From assembly GCF_012976305.1 (NCBI RefSeq), contig NZ_JABDSR010000016.1, positions 1 to 33,461 of the forward strand: a stretch of DNA of 33,461 nt, given 5' to 3'. The position numbers and the translations under genes were made by a program. The DNA is from Peptoniphilus faecalis. GTDB lineage: Bacteria; Bacillota; Clostridia; Tissierellales; Peptoniphilaceae. Shown here one piece after another: positions 7,368 to 15,755 of the stretch. Below the pieces are notes generated by a model. It had not been told where the DNA came from, did no database searches, and was given only the letters and a program-made list of their open reading frames with translations. Each line of letters starts with the position of its first letter. Position 1 is the stretch's first letter.

Positions 7368-7793
7368 ATGGCAAAAAAAGTCATAGCATTAGTAAAATTA
7401 CAAATTCCTGCAGGAAAAGCTACACCAGCTCCACCAGTTGGTACTGCACTAGGACCACATGGTGTAAACATCATGCAGTTCACAAAGGAATTTAACGCAA
7501 AGACTCAAGATCAAGCAGGTATGATTATTCCTGTTGTTCTAACAGTTTATCAAGATCGTTCTTTCACTTTTATCACAAAGACTCCGCCAGCAGCAGTTCT
7601 TATTAAGAAAGCTCTTAATATGGCTAAAGCAAGTGGTGAACCTAACAAGAAAAAAGTTGGAAAATTGACAAAGTCTCAAGTAGAAGAAATAGCTAAAACA
7701 AAGATGCCAGATCTTAACGCAGCAAGTGTAGAAGCTGCTATGGAAATGATCGCAGGCACAGCTAGAAGTATGGGTATAGAAGTAGAAAGATAA
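7368..7793 (+). CDS. rplK: 50S ribosomal protein L11
   Basis: Protein of 141 residues, the standard length. It opens with the family signature ([20 protein letters not shown]). The C-terminal rRNA-binding part ends in [13 protein letters not shown]. The ATG at 7368 follows AAGGAGG; an in-frame GTG at 7326 would add an unlikely 14 residues inside the leader hairpin. L11 forms the stalk base with L10/L7-L12 and affects the stringent response. The gene is co-transcribed with rplA. Confidence 0.96.
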   Translation: MAKKVIALVKLQIPAGKATPAPPVGTALGPHGVNIMQFTKEFNAKTQDQAGMIIPVVLTVYQDRSFTFITKTPPAAVLIKKALNMAKASGEPNKKKVGKLTKSQVEEIAKTKMPDLNAASVEAAMEMIAGTARSMGIEVER

Positions 7794-7827
7794 GTGGGAG
7801 GCTAAGCCGCAAGTACCACGAAGGAGG
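7794..7827 (+). promoter_or_regulatory. Leader hairpin adjoining the rplA ribosome binding site
   Basis: It has the same layout as the rplK leader: GTGG (7794-7797) with CCAC (7816-7819) and an inner GGC (7800-7802) with GCC (7806-7808) around TAA. Compared with the rplK copy, the closing inner pair is changed from G-C to C-G on both sides, which supports a conserved RNA structure. Confidence 0.6.
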
Positions 7828-7832
7828 TAAAT

Positions 7833-8534
7833 ATGCCAAAAAGAGGTAAAAAATATCAAGATAGCGCAAAGCTAGTAGATAGATCAAATTTATATGATGT
7901 AAATGAAGCTCTTGACTTAGTTACAAAAACTGCTAAGGCAAACTTTGACGAAACAGTTGAACTTGCAGTAAGACTTGGCGTTGATCCAAGACATGCTGAC
8001 CAACAAGTTAGAGGTACCGTAGTACTTCCAAATGGAACTGGTAAAGAAATTAAAGTACTTGTTCTTGCAAAGGGAGAAAAAATTAAAGAAGCTGAAGCAG
8101 CAGGGGCTGACTACGCAGGTGGAGAAGAATTAGTAGAAAAAATTCAAAATGAAAACTGGTTTGACTTTGACGTAATTATTGCAACACCGGACATGATGGG
8201 CGTAGTTGGTAAAATCGGTAGAGTTCTTGGACCTAAGGGACTTATGCCAAACCCAAAATCAGGTACAGTTACATTTGATGTAGGACAAGCCGTAAAAGAA
8301 ACTAAAGCAGGTAAAGTTGAATATAGAGTAGACAAAGCTGCAATTATTAATGTTCCAATTGGAAAAGTTTCCTTTGGAGTTGAAAAACTTGCTGAAAACT
8401 TTAAGACAATTGCAGATGCCATTATAAAAGCAAAACCGGCAGCTGCAAAGGGTCGCTATTTAAAATCAGTAACAGTTGCATCGACAATGGGTCCTGGAAT
8501 TAAAATCAACGGATCAAGATTAATGGAAAAATAA
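7833..8534 (+). CDS. rplA: 50S ribosomal protein L1
   Basis: Protein of 233 residues, full length. It has the L1 signature regions [20 protein letters not shown] and [19 protein letters not shown], and the C-terminal [11 protein letters not shown]-like motif ([12 protein letters not shown]). L1 builds the mobile E-site stalk and in many bacteria represses its own operon by binding the mRNA leader. The ATG follows GAAGGAGG. A strong terminator closes the operon, and rplJ restarts from a separate promoter. Confidence 0.96.
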   Translation: MPKRGKKYQDSAKLVDRSNLYDVNEALDLVTKTAKANFDETVELAVRLGVDPRHADQQVRGTVVLPNGTGKEIKVLVLAKGEKIKEAEAAGADYAGGEELVEKIQNENWFDFDVIIATPDMMGVVGKIGRVLGPKGLMPNPKSGTVTFDVGQAVKETKAGKVEYRVDKAAIINVPIGKVSFGVEKLAENFKTIADAIIKAKPAAAKGRYLKSVTVASTMGPGIKINGSRLMEK

Positions 8535-8544
8535 AAACACCTTT

Positions 8545-8586
8545 GACCACAGACTTTTTAAAGAAATCTGTGGTCATATTTTAATT
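8545..8586 (+). terminator. Terminator after rplA
   Basis: Perfect 9-bp arms GACCACAGA (8545-8553) and TCTGTGGTC (8567-8575), followed by an interrupted T-rich tail (ATATTTTAATT). Confidence 0.8.
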
Positions 8587-8604
8587 AAAAATCAAAAGAA
8601 AATG

Positions 8605-8633
8605 TTGACAAACTAGATAGGACTGTATATAAT
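8605..8633 (+). promoter_or_regulatory. Consensus promoter of rplJ-rplL
   Basis: Perfect TTGACA (8605-8610), 17-bp spacer and perfect TATAAT (8628-8633). It is the strongest promoter in the window, as expected for stalk protein genes. Confidence 0.9.
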
Positions 8634-8640
8634 ATTAATG

Positions 8641-8747
8641 TTATTAAGCCGCAGACAGTAGGTGGCATTGCCATAAGTCCTACCGAGGTTTGAAATTCGG
8701 ATTTATTTGATTTTCACATCTCACGGCGGCGTGAGATTTTTTTATTT
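8641..8747 (+). ncRNA. Ribosomal protein L10 leader (autoregulatory attenuator)
   Basis: The untranslated leader carries the family landmarks TTAAGCCGCAGACAGTAGG and, further on, TCCTACCGAGG. It then has a terminator with arms ATCTCACG (8718-8725) and CGTGAGAT (8730-8737) and seven T. In the known L10 leader family, the L10(L12)4 complex binds the upstream structure and favours the terminator, lowering rplJL expression. Confidence 0.9.
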
Positions 8748-8759
8748 GGGGGTGACAAA

Positions 8760-9296
8760 TTGAAAGAAGAAAAATTACAATCAAAACAAGCCCTTGTTGA
8801 TGAAATTAAAGAAAGAATTCAAGGAGCACAATCAATTGTACTTGTAAATTATAGAGGCTTAACAGTTGAAGAAGCAACTGAACTTAGAAGTAAATTCAGA
8901 GAAGCAAATGTTGACTATAAAGTTTATAAAAACACAATGATGAGACGTGCTTTTGAAGAATTAGGCATTGAAGGTCTTGAAGAATATTTAAAGGGACCAA
9001 GTGCTGTAGCTTTCGGAATGGAAGATCCAGCATCTGCAGCAAAAATTTCATCAGAGTTTGCAGAAAGTCATAATGCATTAGAAATTAAAGCAGGTTATGT
9101 TGATGGAAAGGTATTATCTTTAACTGAAGTTGATGCCCTTGCTAAATTACCATCTAAGGAAGTTCTTGTTGCACAAGTACTTGGCGGCTTGAATGCTCCA
9201 ATCCAAGGATTTGCTAATGTATTGAATGGAACATTATCAGGATTTGCAAGAGTTATTGCTCAAATAGCTGATAAGAAAGAAAATGAAGCAGCATAA
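8760..9296 (+). CDS. rplJ: 50S ribosomal protein L10
   Basis: Protein of 178 residues. The N-terminal rRNA-binding domain includes [20 protein letters not shown] and [13 protein letters not shown]. The C-terminal helix that carries L7/L12 dimers ends in [18 protein letters not shown]. The start is TTG at 8760, preceded by GGGGGTGA. It is controlled by the L10 leader and read together with rplL 43 bp downstream. Confidence 0.96.
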   Translation: MKEEKLQSKQALVDEIKERIQGAQSIVLVNYRGLTVEEATELRSKFREANVDYKVYKNTMMRRAFEELGIEGLEEYLKGPSAVAFGMEDPASAAKISSEFAESHNALEIKAGYVDGKVLSLTEVDALAKLPSKEVLVAQVLGGLNAPIQGFANVLNGTLSGFARVIAQIADKKENEAA

Positions 9297-9339
9297 TTAT
9301 GCAAAGAAAATTAAAACAATAAAATTACGGAGGAATAAA

Positions 9340-9723
9340 ATGTCAGAAAAAGTAGAAAAATTAATTGAAGAAGTTAAAGGACTTACAGTATTAGAACTAT
9401 CAGAAGTGGTTAAAGCTCTTGAAGAAGAATTCGGAGTTTCAGCAGCAGCACCAGCAGCAGTAGTAGCAGCACCAGCAGCAGGCGGAGCAGCACCAGCAGC
9501 AGAAGAAGAAAAAACTGAATTTGATGTAGTAATTACTGAAGCAGGACAGGAAAAAGTTAAAGTAATCAAAGTTGTTAAAGATATTACTGGACTTGGACTT
9601 AAAGAAGCAAAAGCTGTAGTTGACGGAGCTCCTAAAGCTGTTAAAGAAGGCGTTTCAAAAGATGAAGCTGAAGAAATCAAAGCTAAACTTGAAGAAGTTG
9701 GAGCAACTGTAGAAGTTAAGTAA
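9340..9723 (+). CDS. rplL: 50S ribosomal protein L7/L12
   Basis: Protein of 127 residues. It has an N-terminal dimerisation domain, an Ala/Pro-rich hinge at about 35-55, and the C-terminal factor-binding domain with [20 protein letters not shown]. The ATG at 9340 follows ACGGAGGAA. A terminator follows immediately. Unlike the usual bacterial order, rpoB does not come next; the following gene is a LacI-type regulator on the other strand. Confidence 0.97.
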   Translation: MSEKVEKLIEEVKGLTVLELSEVVKALEEEFGVSAAAPAAVVAAPAAGGAAPAAEEEKTEFDVVITEAGQEKVKVIKVVKDITGLGLKEAKAVVDGAPKAVKEGVSKDEAEEIKAKLEEVGATVEVK

Positions 9724-9740
9724 TTTAAATTTTAATCATA

Positions 9741-9767
9741 AAAACTGCCTTAGTGGCAGTTTTTTTA
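9741..9767 (+). terminator. Terminator after rplL
   Basis: ACTGCC (9744-9749) and GGCAGT (9755-9760) around a TTAGT loop, followed by seven T. Confidence 0.9.
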
Positions 9768-9794
9768 TGCAAAAAATTAATTAAATATTTATCA

Positions 9795-10790
9795 TCAAGT
9801 AGTTTCTCTAATATTTAATGAGGTATTAAAAGTTATGTGTTCAACTTGAGTATAATCAGATTTACATTTGATTTTATTTATTAATAGTTCAAGAGATTTA
9901 TTTGCTATATCTTCAAGAGGCATTTCCATTGAAGATATTCGTGTTTCTAAAAGATCTCCCATTGAATAACCAGTAAGGCTTAGAATTTTTAGTTCATCAG
10001 GAATTTCATATTCGCAATCTTTTGCAGCACGTAGAACTCCCATAGCTTGCAAATCATTTGCTGTTAAAATAGCATCAATATTTTCATATTTCTTTATTAA
10101 TTCTATAAATTTATCATAACCATTGTTAAAAAAATTCATATTATGATAGTTATTATTTATAGATAAATCTTCAATATCTAATTCAGAACATGCCTTTGAA
10201 TATCCTTTGTACCTATCATAGAAAGGTCTAATTTCCATTATTCCATTAATAAGAGCAATTCTATCACAGCCACATTTATGTAAAAAATACACGCCTTCAT
10301 GAGCACAATTAAAATAGTTAACATCTACTGAACTCAATAAATCAGTTTGATTTCTGACTATTTGAACTACTGGAATATCGAATAAATTTATATCTCTAAT
10401 TAATCTTTTATTTTGACCAGTAGAAACTAGTAACAAACCGTCCGCATAACTATCTCTTATTTTTTTTAAAGAAAGCTCTTCAACGTCAGGATTGTCATTT
10501 GTATTTATTATTACAATCTCGTATTCATAATCTCTTGCTTTTTCTTCAATAAGTTGAACTAGTTCCCCAAACATTGATAAAAATAAAGATGGAATAATTA
10601 CGCAAATATTTCTTCTTTTTCCTTTTTTGACACCATTAACTAATAGATTAGGTCTGTAACTTAGTTCCTTAACAGCATTCATAATACGTTTTTTTGTTTG
10701 AGGGTGTACATATCCCTTATTATTTAGAGCTCTAGAAACTGTACTAATATCAACATTTGCTAATTTTGCAACATCTTTTAATGTTGTCAT
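9795..10790 (-). CDS. LacI-family transcriptional regulator
   Basis: Protein of 331 residues. The N-terminal LacI helix-turn-helix is TLKDVAKLANVDISTVSRAL (residues 3-22). The hinge is at about 45-60, and the periplasmic-binding-protein-like sensor domain begins at about 61 (NICVIIPSLFLSMF). Start at 10790 because GGAGGAAATT precedes it; 46 further in-frame residues upstream have no LacI character and no ribosome binding site. It is divergent from the lyase/transporter pair, whose promoter carries a palindrome at the predicted transcription start, so it is the likely local repressor. The ligand is unknown, presumably the transported or cleaved compound. Confidence 0.9.
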   Translation of the reverse strand: MTTLKDVAKLANVDISTVSRALNNKGYVHPQTKKRIMNAVKELSYRPNLLVNGVKKGKRRNICVIIPSLFLSMFGELVQLIEEKARDYEYEIVIINTNDNPDVEELSLKKIRDSYADGLLLVSTGQNKRLIRDINLFDIPVVQIVRNQTDLLSSVDVNYFNCAHEGVYFLHKCGCDRIALINGIMEIRPFYDRYKGYSKACSELDIEDLSINNNYHNMNFFNNGYDKFIELIKKYENIDAILTANDLQAMGVLRAAKDCEYEIPDELKILSLTGYSMGDLLETRISSMEMPLEDIANKSLELLINKIKCKSDYTQVEHITFNTSLNIRETT

Positions 10791-10935
10791 AATTTCCTCC
10801 TTTTTTAAAGCTTTTATTATATGATATATTTTTTTATTTTTTATTGCAACATTACTGTAATTTATTAAGTTATTATGAAAAAAGTTGTATACAATTTTAA
10901 ATTTAAGCAAAAAATTGCACAAAGTCATAAATTAA

Positions 10936-10965
10936 TTGACTGAAATCTGTGAGAGATGATATAAA
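10936..10965 (+). promoter_or_regulatory. Promoter of the DHDPS-like/NRAMP-like operon
   Basis: TTGACT (10936-10941), 18-bp spacer, TATAAA (10960-10965). Transcription should start near 10972, directly before the palindromic operator candidate. Confidence 0.65.
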
Positions 10966-10977
10966 CTAGTTAGAAAA

Positions 10978-10987
10978 CGTTGCAACG
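10978..10987 (+). promoter_or_regulatory. Candidate LacI-family operator
   Basis: A perfect 10-bp palindrome, CGTTGCAACG, lies just after the predicted transcription start, where a bound repressor would block the promoter. A related GTTGCAA occurs on the minus strand at 10850-10844 in the regulator's own upstream region, which may allow autoregulation. Assignment to the adjacent regulator is inferred. Confidence 0.5.
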
Positions 10988-11014
10988 CATAAAAACATTT
11001 AAGGAGTAATAAAA

Positions 11015-11989
11015 ATGACAAAACAAAAAACTTTTAAAACCATATTTCCAGCAGTTTCTATTCCTTTCAATAGTGATGATACTATTAATGAAAAAGAATT
11101 TAGAGAATATTTAAGATGGATAAAAACGTTTTATAACAAAGGAATTCAAGGTATTGTAGTAAATGGACATACAGGAGAAATCACAGGGTTAACAGCTGAT
11201 GAAAGAATTAGAGCAATTGAAATTGCAGCTGAAGAATGTGGAGATATTATGACAATAATATCAGGAATAAATTGTGAAAGCACAAATGGTGCAATTAAAA
11301 TGGCACAAGATGCTAAAAAAGCAGGGGCAGATGGTATTCTTCTTATGCCACCACATATGTGGTTAAGATTTGGAATGCATAAGGATGCACCTTATGAATT
11401 TGTAAAGGATGTTGCTGAAGGAGCAGATATTGACATTATAATCCACTTATATCCAGCTTATACAAAAGCATTTTATCCAGTAGAGACTCTTATTAAAATG
11501 TGTAAAGAGATTGAGCATGTTAAATGTATTAAAGTTGGAACAAGAGTTACACCAATTTATGAACATGATATAAGAGTTCTTAGAGAAGAGTGTCCCGACA
11601 TTTCACTTATTACTTGTCACGATGAAACACTTTGCGTAACAATGTTTACTGGTGTAGATGGTGCTCTTATTGGATTTGCTGGATGTGTTCCTGAAATTAT
11701 TTGTGAGGCTTGGGATATACTCAAAAACCCTGAAAAACATACTCTTAAAGAAGCACAAGATGCATCAGATAAAATTTATCCAATTAGTCAAGCTATTTAT
11801 GGCGGAGGTCAACCTTCTGGTGAAGCTCACGCAAGACTTAAAGAAGCTCTTGTTCAAAGAGGAATATTCAAGAATGGCTTAATGAGAAAACCTGTACTTC
11901 CATTAAATCAAGAAGAAAAAGATTGGATCGCTGAAGGTCTTAAAAAGAGTGGTGTAAAAAAAGTTGATATGACAGAATATAAAAAGTAG
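11015..11989 (+). CDS. Dihydrodipicolinate synthase/N-acetylneuraminate lyase family protein
   Basis: Protein of 324 residues with the (beta/alpha)8 class I aldolase fold of the DHDPS/NAL superfamily. Visible are the pyruvate/keto-acid carboxylate-binding loop NGHTGE (50-55), a YPAYT motif with the likely catalytic Tyr146, and the Schiff-base Lys173 in KCIKVGT. These retain catalysis but not the exact DapA or NanA signatures, so the substrate is open. Location beside a LacI regulator and a transporter, rather than with lysine or sialic-acid genes, points to catabolism of an imported compound; that is inference. AAGGAG precedes the ATG. A terminator lies in the short gap before the transporter. 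Confidence 0.85.
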   Translation: MTKQKTFKTIFPAVSIPFNSDDTINEKEFREYLRWIKTFYNKGIQGIVVNGHTGEITGLTADERIRAIEIAAEECGDIMTIISGINCESTNGAIKMAQDAKKAGADGILLMPPHMWLRFGMHKDAPYEFVKDVAEGADIDIIIHLYPAYTKAFYPVETLIKMCKEIEHVKCIKVGTRVTPIYEHDIRVLREECPDISLITCHDETLCVTMFTGVDGALIGFAGCVPEIICEAWDILKNPEKHTLKEAQDASDKIYPISQAIYGGGQPSGEAHARLKEALVQRGIFKNGLMRKPVLPLNQEEKDWIAEGLKKSGVKKVDMTEYKK

Positions 11990-12002
11990 ATCATTAATAG
12001 AG

Positions 12003-12038
12003 ATCCTCTGACTCTCTTTCAGAGCAGAGGATTTTTTC
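12003..12038 (+). terminator. Terminator between the lyase and transporter genes
   Basis: Arms ATCCTCTG (12003-12010) and CAGAGGAT (12025-12032), then six T. No promoter is evident before the next gene, so the transporter probably depends on read-through and is expressed at a lower level. Confidence 0.85.
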
Positions 12039-12054
12039 ATATAAGGGGCGTATT

Positions 12055-13311
12055 ATGGATAATAAAAAATTAATAGGAGAAGGTATACAAAAACTACCTT
12101 TTAAAGAACTTATAAAAAGGATTGGGCCAGGACTAATTGCTACAGGAATAGTTATTGGGCCTGGTGCTGTTACAACTGCAGCTATGATAGGGGGAAATTA
12201 TGGATATGATTTAATTTGGCTATTGATACCAATAATTTTTATGGGAATAACTTTTATGATGGTAACAAATAGACTTGCAATAACAACAGGTCTTCCTACT
12301 ATCCATGCAATTTATAAATATTATGGACCAGTTGCTTCTTTTATTGTCGGAACAGCAACATTTATAGCTTGTTTGTTTTTCACAATGGGAAATATTTCAG
12401 GTACAGGAGCTAGAATGAATCTAATCTTTGGGATGAACTGGAAAATTGGTTCAGCTATAATTGTAGCCATAGTTATTTATTGTTATTTTAGTAAAAATGT
12501 TTATTCTAAAGTTGAAAAGGTTATCATGATTTGTATATTAGGAATGATTATATCTTTTTATTTAACATTAATAGGTGTGGGCGGTCCTGATCTAAAGAGT
12601 TTTGCAGTAGGAATGACAAGTTTTAAAGTTCCAAAAGGAAGTTTTAGTACAGCACTTGCATTTATTTCTACAAATGCTGCAATCACAGCTGGAATATATA
12701 ATACTTACCTTGGGAAAGAAAAAAAATGGAATAAAGATGATCTCTTTAATGGAGTAATGTTTACAGATGCTTTAGTTCACATTTTAAGTGTTGTGCTTAT
12801 TTCGGGATCTATTATATTGGTTGGTGCTATCGTACTTAATCCTTCCGGAGAGAAAATAAAAGCTCCAGCACAATTAGCTGCTTTACTTGTTCCAATTATG
12901 GGTAAAGGAGCAAATTATATAACGGGTACAGCACTTCTTGGAGCAGGTTTTTCATCATTAATAGGTAATACACAAAGAGGAATAGTATTATTAAATGCAG
13001 GAATGCAAAAAGAAGTCAGCCTAGAATCAAAATCAGTTAGGAATGGTTGCTTAATAGTTTTAGCATTCAGTATGATGGTAGCTTATACTTTTAACGGTTC
13101 GCCAATACAATTAATTTTTATAGCAAATTTAGCAACATCAATAGCAACACCAGTTGGCGGTTTATTTGTAACGCTTTTGATTTGGAGAGATGACGTAAAT
13201 GAAGGGTATAAGAAACCAACATTACTTAGAATTGCAATGACTATAAGCTATGTGTTTATATTAGTAATGACTTTTTCTTCTTTAAAAACTTTAATAGCAA
13301 AACTATTTTAA
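12055..13311 (+). CDS. NRAMP-like (SLC11 fold) transporter lacking canonical metal-binding motifs
   Basis: Integral membrane protein of 418 residues with about 11 hydrophobic helices. The first helix region, RIGPGLIATGIVIGPGAVTT, and the following GGNYGYDLIW match the NRAMP layout. The canonical DPGN of helix 1 is replaced by GPGA (35-38), and the helix 6 MPH motif by STNAAITAG (205-213), so the usual ligands for Mn/Fe are absent. The substrate is probably not a standard transition metal; it may be Mg, another cation or an organic acid. Its partner gene, a DHDPS-family lyase, favours an organic substrate (inference). Start ATG 12055 with AAGGGGCG upstream. Confidence 0.8.
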   Translation: MDNKKLIGEGIQKLPFKELIKRIGPGLIATGIVIGPGAVTTAAMIGGNYGYDLIWLLIPIIFMGITFMMVTNRLAITTGLPTIHAIYKYYGPVASFIVGTATFIACLFFTMGNISGTGARMNLIFGMNWKIGSAIIVAIVIYCYFSKNVYSKVEKVIMICILGMIISFYLTLIGVGGPDLKSFAVGMTSFKVPKGSFSTALAFISTNAAITAGIYNTYLGKEKKWNKDDLFNGVMFTDALVHILSVVLISGSIILVGAIVLNPSGEKIKAPAQLAALLVPIMGKGANYITGTALLGAGFSSLIGNTQRGIVLLNAGMQKEVSLESKSVRNGCLIVLAFSMMVAYTFNGSPIQLIFIANLATSIATPVGGLFVTLLIWRDDVNEGYKKPTLLRIAMTISYVFILVMTFSSLKTLIAKLF

Positions 13312-13339
13312 TATTTAAATTAATGGTTATATTTTAATA

Positions 13340-13374
13340 AGAAATCGCACTGTATGTATATAGTACGATTTCTA
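13340..13374. terminator. Bidirectional terminator between transporter and nfo
   Basis: GAAATCG (13341-13347) pairs with CGATTTC (13366-13372), extended inward by a largely paired ACTGTA/TATAGT segment. It separates the converging transporter (+) and nfo (-) transcripts; the minus-strand side runs into TTATTAAAA. Confidence 0.65.
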
Positions 13375-13377
13375 AAT

Positions 13378-14208
13378 TTATTCTCTAAGAGATTTTAAAA
13401 GTGTTATTTCTATTTTATGACCTTCTACATCTGTTGGTGTTTCGAGATAGAAGGGTAGATCTCTTAGCTTTTCATGATTTATTATTCTTTTTATTGCTTC
13501 AAGACCAATTTTTCCTTCTCCAATTTTTTCATGTCTATCTTTGTGAGCAAATCTTTGGTTTTTGCTATCGTTTAAGTGAATTGCATAGAGTTTGTCTAGT
13601 CCAATTGTTTTATCAAATTCATCGAGGACGTCATCTAAATTGTTTACTATGTCGTAACCTGCTTCGTGAATATGACAAGTGTCCATACAAACTCCAACTT
13701 TTTCTTTTAGATGTACTCCTTCGATTATTTTTGCGATTTCTTCAAATTTTGAACCAACTTCTGTGCCCTTTCCAGACATAGTTTCTAGCAAGACTATGGT
13801 CTCTTGGTCTTCTCTCAGTACAAAATTAAGCTGTGCAGAAATTATTTCTATTGCTTTTTCAATTCCCATTCCAGTGTGCGAACCGGGATGAAAATTGTAA
13901 TAAGTGTTTTTAAAATATTTTAGCCTTTCTAAATCTTCTGCTAAAACTAGGTTTGCAAATTCTCGCACAGATTCTTTAGATGAACATGGATTTAATGTGT
14001 AGGGTGCATGGGCAAGCAGTGGACCAAAATTATTTTCTTCTGCAATAGTCATCAATTTATCTATGTCATTTTTGTCTAATTTTTTCATCTTGGAACCTCT
14101 AGGGTTTCGTGAAAAAAATTGAAAAGTGTTGGCAGAAATTGAAAGTGCTATTTCTCCAATGCTTGCATAACCCTTTGATGTGGAAAGATGGGGACCTATT
14201 TTAAACAT
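13378..14208 (-). CDS. nfo: Deoxyribonuclease IV (endonuclease IV)
   Basis: Protein of 276 residues, the standard length. It is an AP endonuclease with three zinc ions; metal-ligand motifs are all visible: [57 protein letters not shown] and YLETP. It acts in base excision repair at abasic sites. AGAGAGGTAAT precedes the ATG. It lies 20 bp after cysE on the same strand with no promoter seen, so it is probably the last gene of the cysK-cysE transcript and shares its attenuator control. Confidence 0.95.
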   Translation of the reverse strand: MFKIGPHLSTSKGYASIGEIALSISANTFQFFSRNPRGSKMKKLDKNDIDKLMTIAEENNFGPLLAHAPYTLNPCSSKESVREFANLVLAEDLERLKYFKNTYYNFHPGSHTGMGIEKAIEIISAQLNFVLREDQETIVLLETMSGKGTEVGSKFEEIAKIIEGVHLKEKVGVCMDTCHIHEAGYDIVNNLDDVLDEFDKTIGLDKLYAIHLNDSKNQRFAHKDRHEKIGEGKIGLEAIKRIINHEKLRDLPFYLETPTDVEGHKIEITLLKSLRE

Positions 14209-14228
14209 ATTACCTCTCTTAAATAAAA

Positions 14229-14780
14229 TTAGTGAAATTTATTTTCACTGGGATCGTGGTATTTTACAACTTTGGCGGGTACTCCAACTGCGGTTGAGTT
14301 CGGCGGGATGCTATCTAAAACAAGGGCACCTGCGCCGATCTTTGCACCGTCGCCAATGACAACTGGTCCAAGGACAGTTGCACCTGTTCCTATTATAACA
14401 TTGTTGCCGACTGTGGGATGTCTCTTTTTTTCTTTTTCATTTCCTGTTCCGCCAAGAGTTATATTGTGATACATATGACAGTTGTCGCCAATTTCTGCAG
14501 TTTCTCCTATGACCACAGCCATGCCATGGTCAATGAAGAGATTTTTGCCAATTTTTGCGCCGGGATGAATTTCGATTCCAGTTTTTTTCCTTGCCTTTTG
14601 TGAAAGCCATCTAGCTAGAGTGGTATGATTTTTTTCGTAAAAGTAATGAGCAATCCTGTGGGTGATCATTGCGGGGACAATGGGATACATAAATATTGCT
14701 TCAAATAAACTTTTACAGGCTGGGTCTTTCTTTAAAATAAATTCACCATAAGATTTTAATTCTTTAAAAAAGTTATTCAT
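14229..14780 (-). CDS. cysE: Serine O-acetyltransferase
   Basis: Protein of 183 residues, a short Bacillota-type CysE. The N-terminal helical part contains [16 protein letters not shown]. The left-handed beta-helix carries [19 protein letters not shown], the catalytic region [22 protein letters not shown], and the C-terminal coenzyme A segment VPAKVVK. It makes O-acetylserine for CysK. Start ATG 14780 overlaps the cysK end by 8 bp; no clear ribosome binding site is present, so translation is probably coupled to cysK. An upstream TTG (14828) would add 16 residues with no CysE similarity. Confidence 0.93.
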   Translation of the reverse strand: MNNFFKELKSYGEFILKKDPACKSLFEAIFMYPIVPAMITHRIAHYFYEKNHTTLARWLSQKARKKTGIEIHPGAKIGKNLFIDHGMAVVIGETAEIGDNCHMYHNITLGGTGNEKEKKRHPTVGNNVIIGTGATVLGPVVIGDGAKIGAGALVLDSIPPNSTAVGVPAKVVKYHDPSENKFH

Positions 14781-15663
14781 TTTTAAATAAGTCTGTAGAC
14801 ATATATCTTTCTGCGGTGTCAGGTGCAACGGTTACAATGTTGCCGCCAATTTCTTTTTGCATTTTTAATGCACCAACGACATTTGCTCCAGAAGATATAC
14901 CTACTAAAAGTCCCTCGTCACGGGAAAGCCTCTTTGCCATTTCAATTGCTTCTTCTGATTTTACTCTAATAGTTTTGTCGAGGATTTTTTGGTCTAAAAC
15001 TTTTGGAATAAAGTTTGCCCCAATACCTTGAATTTTGTGTCCGCCAGATTCTCCCTTTGTAATCATTGGAGATTCTTCTGGTTCAAGTCCCCATATTTTT
15101 ATAGATTCATCCTTTGATTTTAAAAATCTTCCAACGCCAGTTACAGTTCCGCCAGTTCCAATTCCTGCTACGAAGCCATTGATTTCTTTTAGTTCACTAT
15201 AAATTTCAGGACCAGTAGTTTCTTCGTGAGCAAGGGCATTGTATTTGTTTTCAAATTGGTTTGGCATAAAATAATTTCCTGTTGCGACTAGTTCCTTTGC
15301 TTTATCAACGGCTGCTTGCATCGCTCCTTCTCCAGTTAAAATTAAGTTTGCACCAAAGGCTTCAATTAATTTTCTTCTTTCTATGGACATGGAAGAAGGC
15401 ATTACAATATTTACTTTGTAGCCAAGTGCTCGTCCTATCATTGCAAGGGCAATTCCAGTGTTGCCGCTAGTTGGCTCAACTATTTCCATTCCTTCTTTTA
15501 AGGATCCATCTTTAATTGCTCCTTTTATCATATAAAGAGCAGCTCTATCTTTAATTGAACCTGCAGGATTAGATTTTTCTATTTTGACAAAAATTTTGCC
15601 ATCGCCAATTTTTTCTAACTGTACTAATTTTGATTTACCAATTGTTTCTAATAATTTTGTCAT
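14773..15663 (-). CDS. cysK: Cysteine synthase A (O-acetylserine sulfhydrylase)
   Basis: Protein of 296 residues, a PLP enzyme that joins sulfide to O-acetylserine to give cysteine. The PLP lysine is in [11 protein letters not shown] (about residue 38). The EPTSGNTG substrate loop and GTGGTVTG phosphate-binding loop are intact. AGGAGGAAAA precedes the ATG. It is first in a cysK-cysE-nfo operon with overlapping cysE. Control is predicted through a leader peptide with three Cys codons and a terminator about 20 bp before the start. Confidence 0.95.
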   Translation of the reverse strand: MTKLLETIGKSKLVQLEKIGDGKIFVKIEKSNPAGSIKDRAALYMIKGAIKDGSLKEGMEIVEPTSGNTGIALAMIGRALGYKVNIVMPSSMSIERRKLIEAFGANLILTGEGAMQAAVDKAKELVATGNYFMPNQFENKYNALAHEETTGPEIYSELKEINGFVAGIGTGGTVTGVGRFLKSKDESIKIWGLEPEESPMITKGESGGHKIQGIGANFIPKVLDQKILDKTIRVKSEEAIEMAKRLSRDEGLLVGISSGANVVGALKMQKEIGGNIVTVAPDTAERYMSTDLFKNE

Positions 15664-15681
15664 TTTTTCCTCCTAAAAAAC

Positions 15682-15718
15682 AAATAAAAAAAGAGAGTAC
15701 ATGAATTCATATACTCTC
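15682..15718 (-). terminator. Attenuator terminator in the cysK leader
   Basis: On the minus strand, GAGAGTA (15718-15712) pairs with TACTCTC (15699-15693). After a T-G wobble the stem extends with ATGA/TCAT around a two-base loop, and seven T follow. It ends 19 bp before the cysK start and must be read through for cysK expression. Confidence 0.9.
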
Positions 15719-15755
15719 AAAATCTTCTTAAAAATTAAAAAATTTTAATATATTG

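Noticed and set aside
9297-9680. 127-codon ORF on the minus strand opposite rplL
   Set aside because: It is low-complexity Ser/Thr/Ala sequence mirrored from the Ala-rich rplL codons; it has no ribosome binding site and rplL is certain.
13401-13781. 126-codon plus-strand ORF opposite nfo
   Set aside because: Leu/Phe/Tyr-rich frame typical of antisense reading of an AT-rich gene; nfo on the other strand has every metal-ligand motif.
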